Assembly (NCBI GenBank): GCA_963974485.1
Contig: CAXBBS010000007.1
Coordinates: forward strand, 1 to 64,000
Origin: JAALKW01 sp963974485
GTDB lineage: Bacteria; Pseudomonadota; Gammaproteobacteria; Legionellales; Legionellaceae
DNA length: 64,000 nt
Direction: 5' to 3'
Position 1 is the stretch's first letter. Every line of letters starts with the position of its first letter. This document shows positions 1 through 7,971 of the stretch, one piece after another. A model generated the notes under the pieces. That model searched no databases, was not told the origin of the DNA, and saw only the letters and a list, made by a program, of their open reading frames with translations. A program made the position numbers and the translations under genes.

Positions 1-119
1 ATGATTTCAGAGAAGCCATCATTAGGCAAGTAATTTAAGATGCGTTTGCCCTGATCTGGTGTTGCGCTGGTGGGCTTAACATCATACTCTTCAAATACCA
101 CTCGATAATACTTTGTCAA
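1..119 (-). CDS. possible 5' part of an unrecognised CDS leaving the left edge
   Basis: An open frame on the minus strand runs off the left edge of the window. A TTG codon at 119 is the only start-like codon I see, preceded by a weak GAG six bases upstream. The visible 39 codons read plausibly as protein (it begins MTKYYRVVFEEYDVKP) but I do not recognise the family, and this is not the missing part of the photolyase-related gene next door. A stop codon lies 18 bases upstream in the same frame. It may be chance. Confidence 0.2.
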   Translation of the reverse strand, partial: MTKYYRVVFEEYDVKPTSATPDQGKRILNYLPNDGFSEI

Positions 120-194
120 AATAGACTCTAACCAGTTTCAATTAAAAGCTATAATGGACGTAATACCGCCCAATGCCAACCATAAACATTACAC

Positions 195-416
195 TTACGT
201 TGTGTATTTAACGTTTTGTCCTTTGTTCTGAAGCAAATCAGCAAAATGTCGCATTGCTGAGAACAAGAAAGCAATTTTCTTTTTATGATGCTTAACATAG
301 GTCGCCTCATCCCATACCTCACACATCAAAATTATATTGGTTTCAAGCTCATAGCCTCTTAGGCTCGAGATAGATTCTGACAATTGATCGCCTAAAATAA
401 GCCGTAAAGTACTCAT
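195..416 (-). pseudogene. truncated cryptochrome/photolyase-related gene (N-terminal remnant)
   Basis: The 73 residues match the N-terminus of the FeS-type bacterial cryptochrome/photolyase-related family (COG3046): MSTLRLILGDQ start, then EATYVKHHKKKIAFLFSAM, the conserved antenna-domain opening. Family members have about 500 residues with a FAD-binding C-terminal domain and four cluster-binding cysteines. All of that is missing here: the frame stops right after QNVKYTT and I find no continuation in the next 190 bases. Its ATG overlaps the stop codon of the upstream SDR gene (ATGA), so the two were once a coupled pair. Most likely a deletion relic. A functional short protein is unlikely because no flavin site is left. 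Confidence 0.75.
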
Positions 417-1123
417 GGCAAAATGCTACCCCCATCCCAAGCAAAACATTGGCCCGTTTGCTCTGGTGTTAGATGCTCTAAAACATCTAATAACTTTCGC
501 GTGGAATATTCGGGGGTAAAGAGTTTCTTACCTGGCACACGATTTTGAAATGGTTTTGATAAAGAACTATCAACAGTCCCCGGATGCAAGCCGACGATGA
601 TGGCTTGCTTATTCTGCCTACCAATTTCAATCGCGGCATTTTTAATAATCATATTGAGTGCTGATTTTGAGGCCCGATAAGCATACCAACCTCCCAGTTG
701 ATTATCCGATATGCTTCCAACACGCGCAGACAGTGCCGCAAATATTGATGACTTTTCTTTATTAAGTTTTGGTAAAAAATATTTGGCTATGAGAGCTGGG
801 GCTATGGTGTTCACTTCAAATACATGATGAAAATTTTCTGAAGATAATTCTTTGAGCGATTTTTCCGGCATCATGTTGCCGTCATGTAAAATACCATTAG
901 CAATAATAACTAAATCTAATGGTAGATATTTTGATGCCAATTCTGCTGCAGCAGCAATAGATTCCTCGCTGGAATAATCAATAGGATGAATGCCATACTG
1001 AGCCTTTCTAGAAAATGCGTAGAGACTGGCGTTTGGATATTTTTTTGATACGAGTGTTACAAAGGCGCTTCCAATCGCTCCAGAAGCACCAATAATTGCG
1101 ATATTTTGTGGATTTAAACTCAT
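413..1123 (-). CDS. SDR-family short-chain dehydrogenase
   Basis: A 236-residue classical short-chain dehydrogenase/reductase. The N-terminal cofactor loop IGASGAIG (about residues 10-17) gives the Rossmann fold, ANG follows near residue 75, and the catalytic Ser-Tyr-Lys is seen as LSARVGS and YRASK. The C-terminal half keeps LHPGTVDSS, the usual PG loop. Length is normal for the family. It ends in an ATGA overlap with the photolyase remnant; SDR genes beside photolyase-related genes are a known pairing in light-response clusters, so the job may have been linked to that. The substrate is unknown. It is divergent from the ribonucleotide reductase-like gene across 164 bases. Confidence 0.85.
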   Translation of the reverse strand: MSLNPQNIAIIGASGAIGSAFVTLVSKKYPNASLYAFSRKAQYGIHPIDYSSEESIAAAAELASKYLPLDLVIIANGILHDGNMMPEKSLKELSSENFHHVFEVNTIAPALIAKYFLPKLNKEKSSIFAALSARVGSISDNQLGGWYAYRASKSALNMIIKNAAIEIGRQNKQAIIVGLHPGTVDSSLSKPFQNRVPGKKLFTPEYSTRKLLDVLEHLTPEQTGQCFAWDGGSILP

Positions 1124-1241
1124 AAAATACTCACGTTCATTGCATTTAAAATATTATAAGCAGAGATGGGCTTGATTGCAGCACTAAATGCAAAATGTGT
1201 GCGGGTTAATTACACCCTAGTTGAAAATGACGCACCAGCGT

Positions 1242-1271
1242 TTGACAGATCCTTTCGTGTCGAATTAAAAT
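1242..1271 (+). promoter_or_regulatory. sigma70-type promoter for the RNR-like gene
   Basis: A perfect -35 TTGACA (1242-1247) is followed after 18 bases by TAAAAT (1266-1271), or after 17 bases by TTAAAA. The predicted start of transcription near 1278 leaves a leader of only about ten bases before the ATG at 1288, which has no Shine-Dalgarno sequence. Either the mRNA is almost leaderless or translation starts at the ATG at 1303. Confidence 0.55.
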
Positions 1272-1287
1272 ACACAAAAACTAAATT

Positions 1288-3120
1288 ATGGTCTTGTTCA
1301 AGATGTTTTTAAAAAATCTCCTCAATAAATCTATCTATAATGGATTATCACAAACCCTGATGCGGCAAAGGGGGATTTTACGAAATACTGAAACGATTTC
1401 AGATGCATTCAGTCGAGTAATTAACGCAATATCTGAAGTTGATCAAAAATTATATGAGAAAAATAATTCTTTAAAATTCCAAAAAAAATTAACCGACTTG
1501 GTCTACAACGGAACCATCGTCTTAGGCACACCGATTTTGACCAATGCGGGTCGCCCAGCTCAAGTGACTTCTGCATGCACTGTTTTACCCATTCATGTGA
1601 CTCAAGGCCAAGCAGATTACACACGTTTTGAAGCAGAATCACTCCAGATGTTAGGCCACGGACTGGGGACAGGCTACGATTTATCTCATGTACATGATCC
1701 GGTTGGTGCACTGAATACGCTAAACGATATCTTAAACAAAATGAACGCTCAGTTTATCGCGGATAAAAAGAGACCGGTTGCAAGCATGGCAACCTTACGT
1801 GCGGATCACCCCCATATTTTAGCGTTTATTCGTGCCAAAAAACATGCCGATTTTTCAACGTGGCGCTTTAATATTTCCGTTTTTTTAGATGACGCGTTAA
1901 TGGTCGCTGCGGAGCAACAAAAACCTTGGCACTTAAAAGATCATGATGGCAACATCGTTGGTGAAATTAATGCGGCTCTCTTACTGCGAGAAGTTGCTGA
2001 AATTGCACATTATTGTGGTGAACCCGGTATTTTATTTAGAGATCGCCTTGAATACGATAATCCCACACCTAACTGGCGTTACCAAAGCACAGCTCCCTGT
2101 GCAGAGCTCGCAATGGCACCGGGCGATGCATGTCAATTTAGCTATTTAAACCTCTCGCATTTTGTACACTTAGGGTTGTTTGATCGCGCTAAATTTGCTG
2201 AATCGATTCAAATTTTAACGCGATTATTGGATAACTCCGTTGAATATACCTTAATGCAACAAAATGATGCCGAGGTTCATTTGCCTTTAGTTCGTGAAAA
2301 ACGTCGTATTGGTGTGAGTATAACGGGATTTGCTGACTTGCTTATCAAACTAAATATACCTTACGATCATCCGCAAGCCATTATTTTAGCGCATCAAATA
2401 TCAGAATTGCTGGACTTTAACTCTAAAAAAGCCTCGGTTACATTGGCTAAGTCGCATGGTCCATTCCCCTGTTTTAGTGAGAGTCGTTATCAAGACCATG
2501 ATTGGGTCCGTCGAAAATCGTCCAAAACAACAGGTATTGTTTCAGCGAATGATTGGGAGCAACTGTATCAGGATATGGAACAACAAGGGCTTAGAAATGC
2601 CACCACAACGTCAATACCTCCCTCAGGTACGAGCAGTACCATCGCTAATATTTCGAAAAGTTTAGAGCCTCATTTTTCATTCAAAGGATTCAATGGCAAG
2701 GTGATTCCATTGATAGAAACAATTATTCAACATCATTTTCAAGGAAAAGAGCAAGCAGAACTGATGGCGCACGTCGCAGAACATGGGAATTTCCCTGAGC
2801 AAATATGTTTGGCATGGCCTTACCTGAAGACATCGTGTCAGATCAATCCATCGGCACATCTTGATATTCAACAAGCGTTTCAATGCTTTCTGGATGATTC
2901 CGTTTCTAAAACAATCAACATGCACAATAAAACCAAGGCTGATGATATCGAGGACATTATTTGGAGTTCGTATAAAAAAGGCCTTAAAGGTGTGGCAATA
3001 TTCAGAGATAACTGCTTAGCAGAACGTCAAATACCACAACGTGCAAAACGATTTTTTGATCAAACATCTACGCCGCGTGATGACAAACATGATCATGATG
3101 AGGTTAAATTTACGACATAA
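1288..3120 (+). CDS. class II (adenosylcobalamin-type) ribonucleotide reductase-like protein
   Basis: This 610-residue protein has the ten-stranded barrel features of the class II/NrdJ reductase family: SACTVLP with the first redox Cys (C97), HGLGTGYDLS, KRPVASMATLRADHP, RRIGVSITGFADLL, and the phosphate-binding loop PPSGTSST. The thiyl-radical Cys is C271 and its partner redox Cys is C282, the eleven-residue spacing typical of class II. The active-site motif, normally N-P-C-x-E, reads A269-P-C-A-E here, so the conserved asparagine is missing while Cys and Glu remain. The C-terminus (ending KFTT) has no CxxC pair for re-reduction. The family converts ribonucleotides to deoxyribonucleotides with a B12 radical; whether this copy still does is uncertain. 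It stands alone, with no NrdB-type or NrdR gene beside it. Confidence 0.75.
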   Translation: MVLFKMFLKNLLNKSIYNGLSQTLMRQRGILRNTETISDAFSRVINAISEVDQKLYEKNNSLKFQKKLTDLVYNGTIVLGTPILTNAGRPAQVTSACTVLPIHVTQGQADYTRFEAESLQMLGHGLGTGYDLSHVHDPVGALNTLNDILNKMNAQFIADKKRPVASMATLRADHPHILAFIRAKKHADFSTWRFNISVFLDDALMVAAEQQKPWHLKDHDGNIVGEINAALLLREVAEIAHYCGEPGILFRDRLEYDNPTPNWRYQSTAPCAELAMAPGDACQFSYLNLSHFVHLGLFDRAKFAESIQILTRLLDNSVEYTLMQQNDAEVHLPLVREKRRIGVSITGFADLLIKLNIPYDHPQAIILAHQISELLDFNSKKASVTLAKSHGPFPCFSESRYQDHDWVRRKSSKTTGIVSANDWEQLYQDMEQQGLRNATTTSIPPSGTSSTIANISKSLEPHFSFKGFNGKVIPLIETIIQHHFQGKEQAELMAHVAEHGNFPEQICLAWPYLKTSCQINPSAHLDIQQAFQCFLDDSVSKTINMHNKTKADDIEDIIWSSYKKGLKGVAIFRDNCLAERQIPQRAKRFFDQTSTPRDDKHDHDEVKFTT

Positions 3121-3128
3121 AAATAAAT

Positions 3129-3169
3129 TTGGCGGGCCAAGTTTTTTAGTGCCGCAGTTTTAAAACTGC
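3129..3169. terminator. hairpins between convergent genes
   Basis: The 88-base gap between the RNR-like gene and the convergent metallo-hydrolase holds a short stem (TTGGC/GCCAA, 3129-3140) followed by a run of six T, and a perfect 16-base palindrome, GCAGTTTTAAAACTGC, at 3154-3169. Together they could end transcription from both sides. The first stem has almost no loop, so strength is doubtful. Confidence 0.4.
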
Positions 3170-3208
3170 TCCCAGGCGTGGAAACACCGTTTTTTTATCA
3201 TGCTTCGA

Positions 3209-4063
3209 TTACACCTGATTTAACGGTATTTTAATGTATTGAATTCCGGTAGAAGAAGGCGTTCCCAACCAACCCGCTCGCAAGTTCACCTGAATAGAAG
3301 GCAATAATAATCGAGGAAGCGGTTTATTCTCATCTTTTTTATTTCGCGCTAAAACATAATCCGCTCGACTCACCGCATCATGAATCATTTGATTTGTTTT
3401 CTTCTGCTCACCCACGGTTGATAAACATGCGGGCGCTTTTCCTTCGGGTGGATAATCATGACAGGTAAAAATTCTTGTCTCATGAGGTAGAGCGAGTATT
3501 TTTTGAATCGAATCATAGAGTTGCGCAGCACTTCCTCCAGGAAAATCTGCTCTCGCCGTGCCTACGTAAGGCATAAAAATCACATCACCTACAAAAACAG
3601 CATCCTCAATACAATAACAAACACAGGATGGGGTATGCCCCGGGGTCAACATCACACGAACGGATAGCTTGCCTAGATTAAATTCCTCGTTATCAGCAAA
3701 CAAACCATCAAACTGACTTCCATCAACCGGCGTATCGTCTGATGTATCAAACAGAGGAACCCAATGATCGAGCACATGCTTTATGTTTTCCCCAACCCCT
3801 GTCTTTCCACCCAGGATTTTTTTCAAATAAGACGACGCGGTCAAATGATCCGCATGAACATGGGTTTCGAGTATCCACTCAACGGTTAGGTTATGCTTTT
3901 GAACGTAGGCTATTAACGCATCAGCTGATTGCGTGCTGGTTCTTCCTGTATTAGGTTCATAATTTAAAACCGGATCGATAATGGCGCAATGCTTTGTGTC
4001 AGAATCACTGACAATATACGTAAACGTCGCGGTTTCTTGATCAAAAAAATGTTGAATATCCAT
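3209..4063 (-). CDS. MBL-fold metallo-hydrolase, persulfide dioxygenase-like
   Basis: This 284-residue protein has the metallo-beta-lactamase motif THVHADH (H68, H70, D72, H73), then GHTPSC, a metal-ligand Asp in FVGDVIF and a C-terminal CHDYPP histidine. PYVGTARADFPGG is typical of the ETHE1/Blh subgroup, which oxidises glutathione persulfide to sulfite in the cytoplasm. There is no rhodanese domain and no BigR-type regulator next to it. Length is usual for Blh proteins (about 290). It reads toward the RNR-like gene and is divergent from the small gene at 4222. Sulfide/persulfide detoxification is the family role; the exact substrate is inferred. Confidence 0.8.
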   Translation of the reverse strand: MDIQHFFDQETATFTYIVSDSDTKHCAIIDPVLNYEPNTGRTSTQSADALIAYVQKHNLTVEWILETHVHADHLTASSYLKKILGGKTGVGENIKHVLDHWVPLFDTSDDTPVDGSQFDGLFADNEEFNLGKLSVRVMLTPGHTPSCVCYCIEDAVFVGDVIFMPYVGTARADFPGGSAAQLYDSIQKILALPHETRIFTCHDYPPEGKAPACLSTVGEQKKTNQMIHDAVSRADYVLARNKKDENKPLPRLLLPSIQVNLRAGWLGTPSSTGIQYIKIPLNQV

Positions 4064-4221
4064 ATTTTTCTATATCTCTTCGCGTTGATGCATGATGTGA
4101 ACACCAAGATACAATTCTTAGTGCTTCAACACAATGACCCCAGCCTAATTGATGAACACAACTTTTAGATACGCCCCCTTTTATGTAAAATCGACGAAAA
4201 TTATACATAGGCAAAACCAAC

Positions 4222-4500
4222 ATGAATATTCAACGTACGTTTGGTGTTGACGAGCTTGATGCACTCGTACAAAAGCATCGTATCGATGAGAAAAGTCCTG
4301 ATGTAATCAATCATTCTGAAGATGATCGCCTAGAAACTGAACTTCAAAAACGCATCGAGCAGCTTAATATAAAAGCTGTTGCTCAAACAGAACGCTTCAA
4401 AACATGCCAAGAACGTTTACGATTCTATCAATCCACGCCAGATCAACACCTACCTGAGCAATCTTCTCAGCAATGCTCAAACACAAAGTTGCATCAATAA
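4222..4500 (+). CDS. small hypothetical protein, helical
   Basis: A 92-residue, charged, probably helical protein that I do not recognise. The middle (about residues 28-65) is rich in E, K, Q and L with heptad-like spacing, suggesting a short coiled coil; the last 20 residues are polar and probably disordered. There is no signal peptide or membrane segment. No strong ribosome binding site precedes the ATG. The FlgM-like gene follows after 73 bases on the same strand, so the two may be co-transcribed. Whether it is a partner of that protein cannot be told. Confidence 0.5.
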   Translation: MNIQRTFGVDELDALVQKHRIDEKSPDVINHSEDDRLETELQKRIEQLNIKAVAQTERFKTCQERLRFYQSTPDQHLPEQSSQQCSNTKLHQ

Positions 4501-4573
4501 ACCATACGTGTGATGATTTACTTAGTTTGTTTTGATTTGTTTGGATATAATAATCTCATAAAGGATAGTATTC

Positions 4574-4783
4574 ATGAAAAACACATCTGAAGACACAACC
4601 CTCGACCGAGCAGAACTTAACGCGCGTTTACTCAACACCCCACTTGCGCACGAAACCAAATTAAATCTATTAAAAGAAGCGCTCGAAACAAACACCTATC
4701 GCATCAACAGCAACCGTATAGCTGAAGGCCTTTTAGAATACGCAAAAGAGCCATTTAAAATAGAAGAAATCGAGTTTGCTTAA
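4574..4783 (+). CDS. FlgM-like small protein (anti-sigma28 type C-terminus)
   Basis: This 69-residue protein carries, at about residues 29-57, a pattern close to the C-terminal sigma28-binding helices of FlgM: KLNLLKEALETNTYRIN followed by SNRIAEGLLEYAK. FlgM holds FliA inactive until the flagellar hook is finished. The N-terminal half is polar and probably unfolded, as in FlgM. A good ribosome binding site (AAAGGA, 4560-4565) precedes the ATG. No flagellar gene is in the window; normally flgM sits with flgA or flgN. Length is slightly short for FlgM (about 95). It could be a real FlgM, a stray paralogue acting on another sigma factor, or a chance likeness. Confidence 0.5.
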   Translation: MKNTSEDTTLDRAELNARLLNTPLAHETKLNLLKEALETNTYRINSNRIAEGLLEYAKEPFKIEEIEFA

Positions 4784-4805
4784 CGTAACAAAAAAACCTA
4801 AGTTA

Positions 4806-4834
4806 TTGACTTTAATATAAATTTACTATATTAA
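4806..4834 (+). promoter_or_regulatory. candidate promoter for the ankyrin-kinase gene
   Basis: TTGACT at 4806-4811 is followed after 17 bases by TATTAA (4829-4834), in a very AT-rich 87-base gap upstream of the ATG at 4871. The -10 is a weak match, and no clear ribosome binding site is seen. Confidence 0.35.
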
Positions 4835-4870
4835 TCTTACGATATATTTTACAAAAATATTAAAGCTTGA

Positions 4871-6256
4871 ATGAACGAACAACAAAAACAAGACTTTGTC
4901 GACGCCATCACCCTGAATAAATTACCTGACCTTCAAATCATTATTGATGAAAATAACGATTACCTGGAATGCATCCTCAATGACGCAGGATCGAATGCCC
5001 TTCATATGGCTGTTTATGATAATAATTTAGACATTATTCGATTATTACTGAATGCTTACGATTCAAACGCTTCAAACGCTTCAAACGCTTCAAACGCTTT
5101 TTATTTATCATCAGCGTATAACCAACGCAATGCATTCGGATACACCCCCCTCACGTTAGCCTTGCTATGCGAGCATTATGACGCAGCCAACCTCATCATT
5201 CATAAAGCACTCAACGACGACAATCACGATGCCGTCTTCGAGGTGATTACTTCTGCTGAACAAGCACTGGAGCTCATGGTATTAGACCCAAACATTGCAA
5301 AGCATATGCTAAACAATCCTAGATTAAAGCAGCTTATCTCAGGCATAAGCCATCATAATACAACGAACCCCACGGGTTTTTATAAATTTTCAGAACGACG
5401 ACCTTCGTTTTATGCTGAAATTAATCAAGATACGGGCGAAGCTGATTTATTCCGGGAGCAACGTGTTCTAGGTCGAGGTATGCACGCGCATGTTCGCCTG
5501 TTTACCAACACACACGGAGCTTCTTTGGCTGTTAAAACGCCCCACACCCAAGCCCTAGGAACCTCTGAAGATTCTATTGTCGGTGCTATTATGGATTATC
5601 ATCAAGAACATACCATTATGCGGCGTGCCTACAATAATCCAAGCGCAGGCAAGCTTTTTTATTTTGCAGAACGCAATACACGGAACGAGCTCGATGCCGA
5701 ACTACGTAGTTTGATGCCTCACATCCATGGAGAGCAAGCTCAAACCTACCTACCACGCGTTGAGTCATCGCAGGAACTTGCGCGCATGATTTTAGCGATG
5801 ACCGAAGCGCTCATGAGGCTTCATCAAAACAACATTATTCATGGGGACATCAAACTCGATAACATCATGATTGCCACATCGTCGGAGCCTACTGTCACGC
5901 TGGTTGATTTCGGACTCTCCTATTTACTGACCGATGCAGTCGCAACATGCTTCACACAAGAGAAAAGGATTCGATACATCGCACCCGAACGCTTTCATTA
6001 CCCCCGGGAGCCCGCGCCCCATACCAACCAAGATGTGTATTCTTTTTCTTATAATTTAAAATATTATATTATGAACACACATCCCAAAGGTGCTGAGCTT
6101 AAAGAGTTATACCCTAGCATCGATGATTTTACGAGATATGGCCATAATAAAAACCCAGAGCTTAGACCAAGCCTTACATCATTACATGAAGCCCTATCAC
6201 GCGACATACAATGGCATTGTGACGATGGTATTACAGTGCTGACAACGAGGATATAA
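4871..6256 (+). CDS. ankyrin-repeat protein with eukaryotic-like protein kinase domain; effector candidate
   Basis: A 461-residue protein. Residues about 40-112 hold two ankyrin-like units (NALHMAVYDNNLDIIRLLL and YTPLTLALLCEHYDAANLII) separated by a low-complexity SNA-repeat loop at 65-76. A kinase domain fills about 195-450: glycine-rich loop GRGMHAHVR (201-209), ATP-binding lysine K222, catalytic loop HGDIKLDN (D326, K328, N331), DFG at 346-348 and APE at 371-373. All core catalytic residues are present, so activity is likely; HGD instead of HRD makes it a non-RD type. Ankyrin plus kinase with no signal peptide or membrane segment is a typical architecture of Dot/Icm effectors, but secretion is inference. 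Its 3' end overlaps convergent recJ by 26 bases. Confidence 0.8.
   Translation: MNEQQKQDFVDAITLNKLPDLQIIIDENNDYLECILNDAGSNALHMAVYDNNLDIIRLLLNAYDSNASNASNASNAFYLSSAYNQRNAFGYTPLTLALLCEHYDAANLIIHKALNDDNHDAVFEVITSAEQALELMVLDPNIAKHMLNNPRLKQLISGISHHNTTNPTGFYKFSERRPSFYAEINQDTGEADLFREQRVLGRGMHAHVRLFTNTHGASLAVKTPHTQALGTSEDSIVGAIMDYHQEHTIMRRAYNNPSAGKLFYFAERNTRNELDAELRSLMPHIHGEQAQTYLPRVESSQELARMILAMTEALMRLHQNNIIHGDIKLDNIMIATSSEPTVTLVDFGLSYLLTDAVATCFTQEKRIRYIAPERFHYPREPAPHTNQDVYSFSYNLKYYIMNTHPKGAELKELYPSIDDFTRYGHNKNPELRPSLTSLHEALSRDIQWHCDDGITVLTTRI
5062..5097 (+). repeat. in-frame 9-bp tandem repeat, four copies
   Basis: TTCAAACGC is repeated four times without a mismatch inside the ankyrin-kinase gene. 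It encodes the SNA-SNA-SNA-SNA loop between the two ankyrin units. Since the unit is three codons, changes in copy number would alter loop length without breaking the frame. Confidence 0.9.
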
Positions 6257-7964
6257 GCAACTGAACGCGTTCACGATTGCGGAATACATTAATATCTAAT
6301 TTGTAGGCCACATGCACGCGCCGCACACGTTTATTGGGCCAGGTCGCGAGGTCAATATTAAAAGCAATCGCGTCCAGTGCTTCACCCCCGCTTTCATGCA
6401 TCAGCTGAAGTTTCAAGTGATTTTTACCGACGAGGCGCTGATCTAAAATCTCAAAAACATCATCAAATACAGGCTCAGGGAACAATTGCCCCCATGGTCC
6501 ACCTTGTTGTAATTCTTTTGCGAAACTCAAGCCAAACGCATCTTTATCCAGTGATCCGTCACTGAGCACCGAGCCTTCGAGGGAAACACCCGCCAACTGC
6601 TTGTTCATTTCTTGCGTTAAACAATCTCGAAATAACTCAAAATTTGACGGCGACATACTCAAACCTGCAGCCATCGCATGTCCACCAAACTTAGTGATTA
6701 AGCCCGGGTTAGCCCGATCGATCGACGCCAAAACATCTCGAATATTCACACTGGGAATGGAGCGCGCAGAACCTTTAATTTCATCAGCACTCACGCACGC
6801 AAACGTAATCACAGGACGGTGATAACGTTCTTTGAGACGCCCCGCTAAAATACCAATCACGCCTTGGTGCCATGCTTTGTCCATTAAACACAATGCGACA
6901 GGCAGGGTCTCTTCGTGATATTTACCTAAATTTGATAATTTTTCGAGGGCTGCTAAAGCTTGAACCTGCATCTCGCCTTCAATTTTTCGACGTTCGACAT
7001 TGAGCTCATCCAACTGCTGTGCAAGCTCACGCGCTTTCTCATCGGTTTCAGCTAACAAGCATTCAATACCACGCGACATATCATCTAGGCGCCCCGCAGC
7101 GTTAAGCCTAGGTGCCACGGCAAAACCTAAATCACTTTCACGTAAATAATGAATATCTCGCTTGGCAACTTCAGCCAAGGCACGAATACCTGGACGACAC
7201 GCGCCGCTCCGTATCCGTCGCAAACCTTGCTCGACCATAATACGATTGTTTTGATCTAACCCCACCACATCGGCCACGGTGCCAAGTGCAACTAAATCAA
7301 GAAATTGCGCCATGTTGGGTTCAGGCACACCGCGTTCTTCAAACCATCCCGTACTGCGTAAATGCTGGCGTAAGGCAAGCATCACGTAAAAAATAACGCC
7401 AACACCGGCAATTGATTTACTTGGAAAATTATCACTCGGCTGATTGGGATTCACAATCGCAACCGCTTCAGGCAGTGTTTCTGCTGCCAAGTGATGATCC
7501 GTGACTAAAACATCGATGCCTGCGTCTCTTGCAGCTAAAACACCATCAAAACTCGCAATACCGTTATCGACCGTAATAATAAGATTCGGTTTACTTTTTG
7601 CAGCAACACCCACAAGTCCCGGTGTTAATCCGTACCCAAACGCAAAACGATTCGGCACAAGAAACGAAACATGTAGAGCGCCCATGGCACGCAAGGCAGA
7701 CACAGCCAAAGCACTGGAGGTGGCACCATCGGCATCAAAATCACCGACAATTAAAATACGTTCTTGGTGACGCAACGCTTGTTCTAAACGTACAACCGCT
7801 TTGTCCATGCCGAGCAGAGAATCAAACGGCAACATGCCTTTGAGCTGTTTATCGAGTTCCGATTTTTGTTTGATACCACGGGACGCATAAATGCGCTGAA
7901 GCACCGGAGAGAATACAGCTAAATCATTAGGGATTTCTGGAATAGGCCGTCGTTTGATATTCAT
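6231..7964 (-). CDS. recJ: single-stranded-DNA-specific exonuclease RecJ
   Basis: RecJ degrades single-stranded DNA 5' to 3' in recombination and mismatch repair. The DHH-family motifs are clear: GDFDADGATSSALA (motif I), VTDHHLA (DHH, motif III) and GGHAMAAG in the DHHA1 domain; the C-terminal OB-like domain is complete. With the ATG at 7964 the protein begins MNIKRRPIPEIP and has 577 residues, normal for RecJ. A longer frame back to 8087 would run into the upstream gene and adds an unrelated N-terminus, so I reject it. The gap to the upstream gene is 7 bases, suggesting an operon. The 3' end overlaps the convergent ankyrin-kinase gene. Confidence 0.95.
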   Translation of the reverse strand: MNIKRRPIPEIPNDLAVFSPVLQRIYASRGIKQKSELDKQLKGMLPFDSLLGMDKAVVRLEQALRHQERILIVGDFDADGATSSALAVSALRAMGALHVSFLVPNRFAFGYGLTPGLVGVAAKSKPNLIITVDNGIASFDGVLAARDAGIDVLVTDHHLAAETLPEAVAIVNPNQPSDNFPSKSIAGVGVIFYVMLALRQHLRSTGWFEERGVPEPNMAQFLDLVALGTVADVVGLDQNNRIMVEQGLRRIRSGACRPGIRALAEVAKRDIHYLRESDLGFAVAPRLNAAGRLDDMSRGIECLLAETDEKARELAQQLDELNVERRKIEGEMQVQALAALEKLSNLGKYHEETLPVALCLMDKAWHQGVIGILAGRLKERYHRPVITFACVSADEIKGSARSIPSVNIRDVLASIDRANPGLITKFGGHAMAAGLSMSPSNFELFRDCLTQEMNKQLAGVSLEGSVLSDGSLDKDAFGLSFAKELQQGGPWGQLFPEPVFDDVFEILDQRLVGKNHLKLQLMHESGGEALDAIAFNIDLATWPNKRVRRVHVAYKLDINVFRNRERVQLLISSLSAL

Positions 7965-7971
7965 GATATAT

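Noticed and set aside
1..194. Continuation of the photolyase-related gene in another frame
   Set aside because: I translated all minus-strand frames of this stretch and none resembles the middle or C-terminal part of the family, so it is not a simple frameshift.
5062..5097. Four regular repeats as a CRISPR-like array
   Set aside because: The units are 9 bases with no spacers and are in frame within a coding region.
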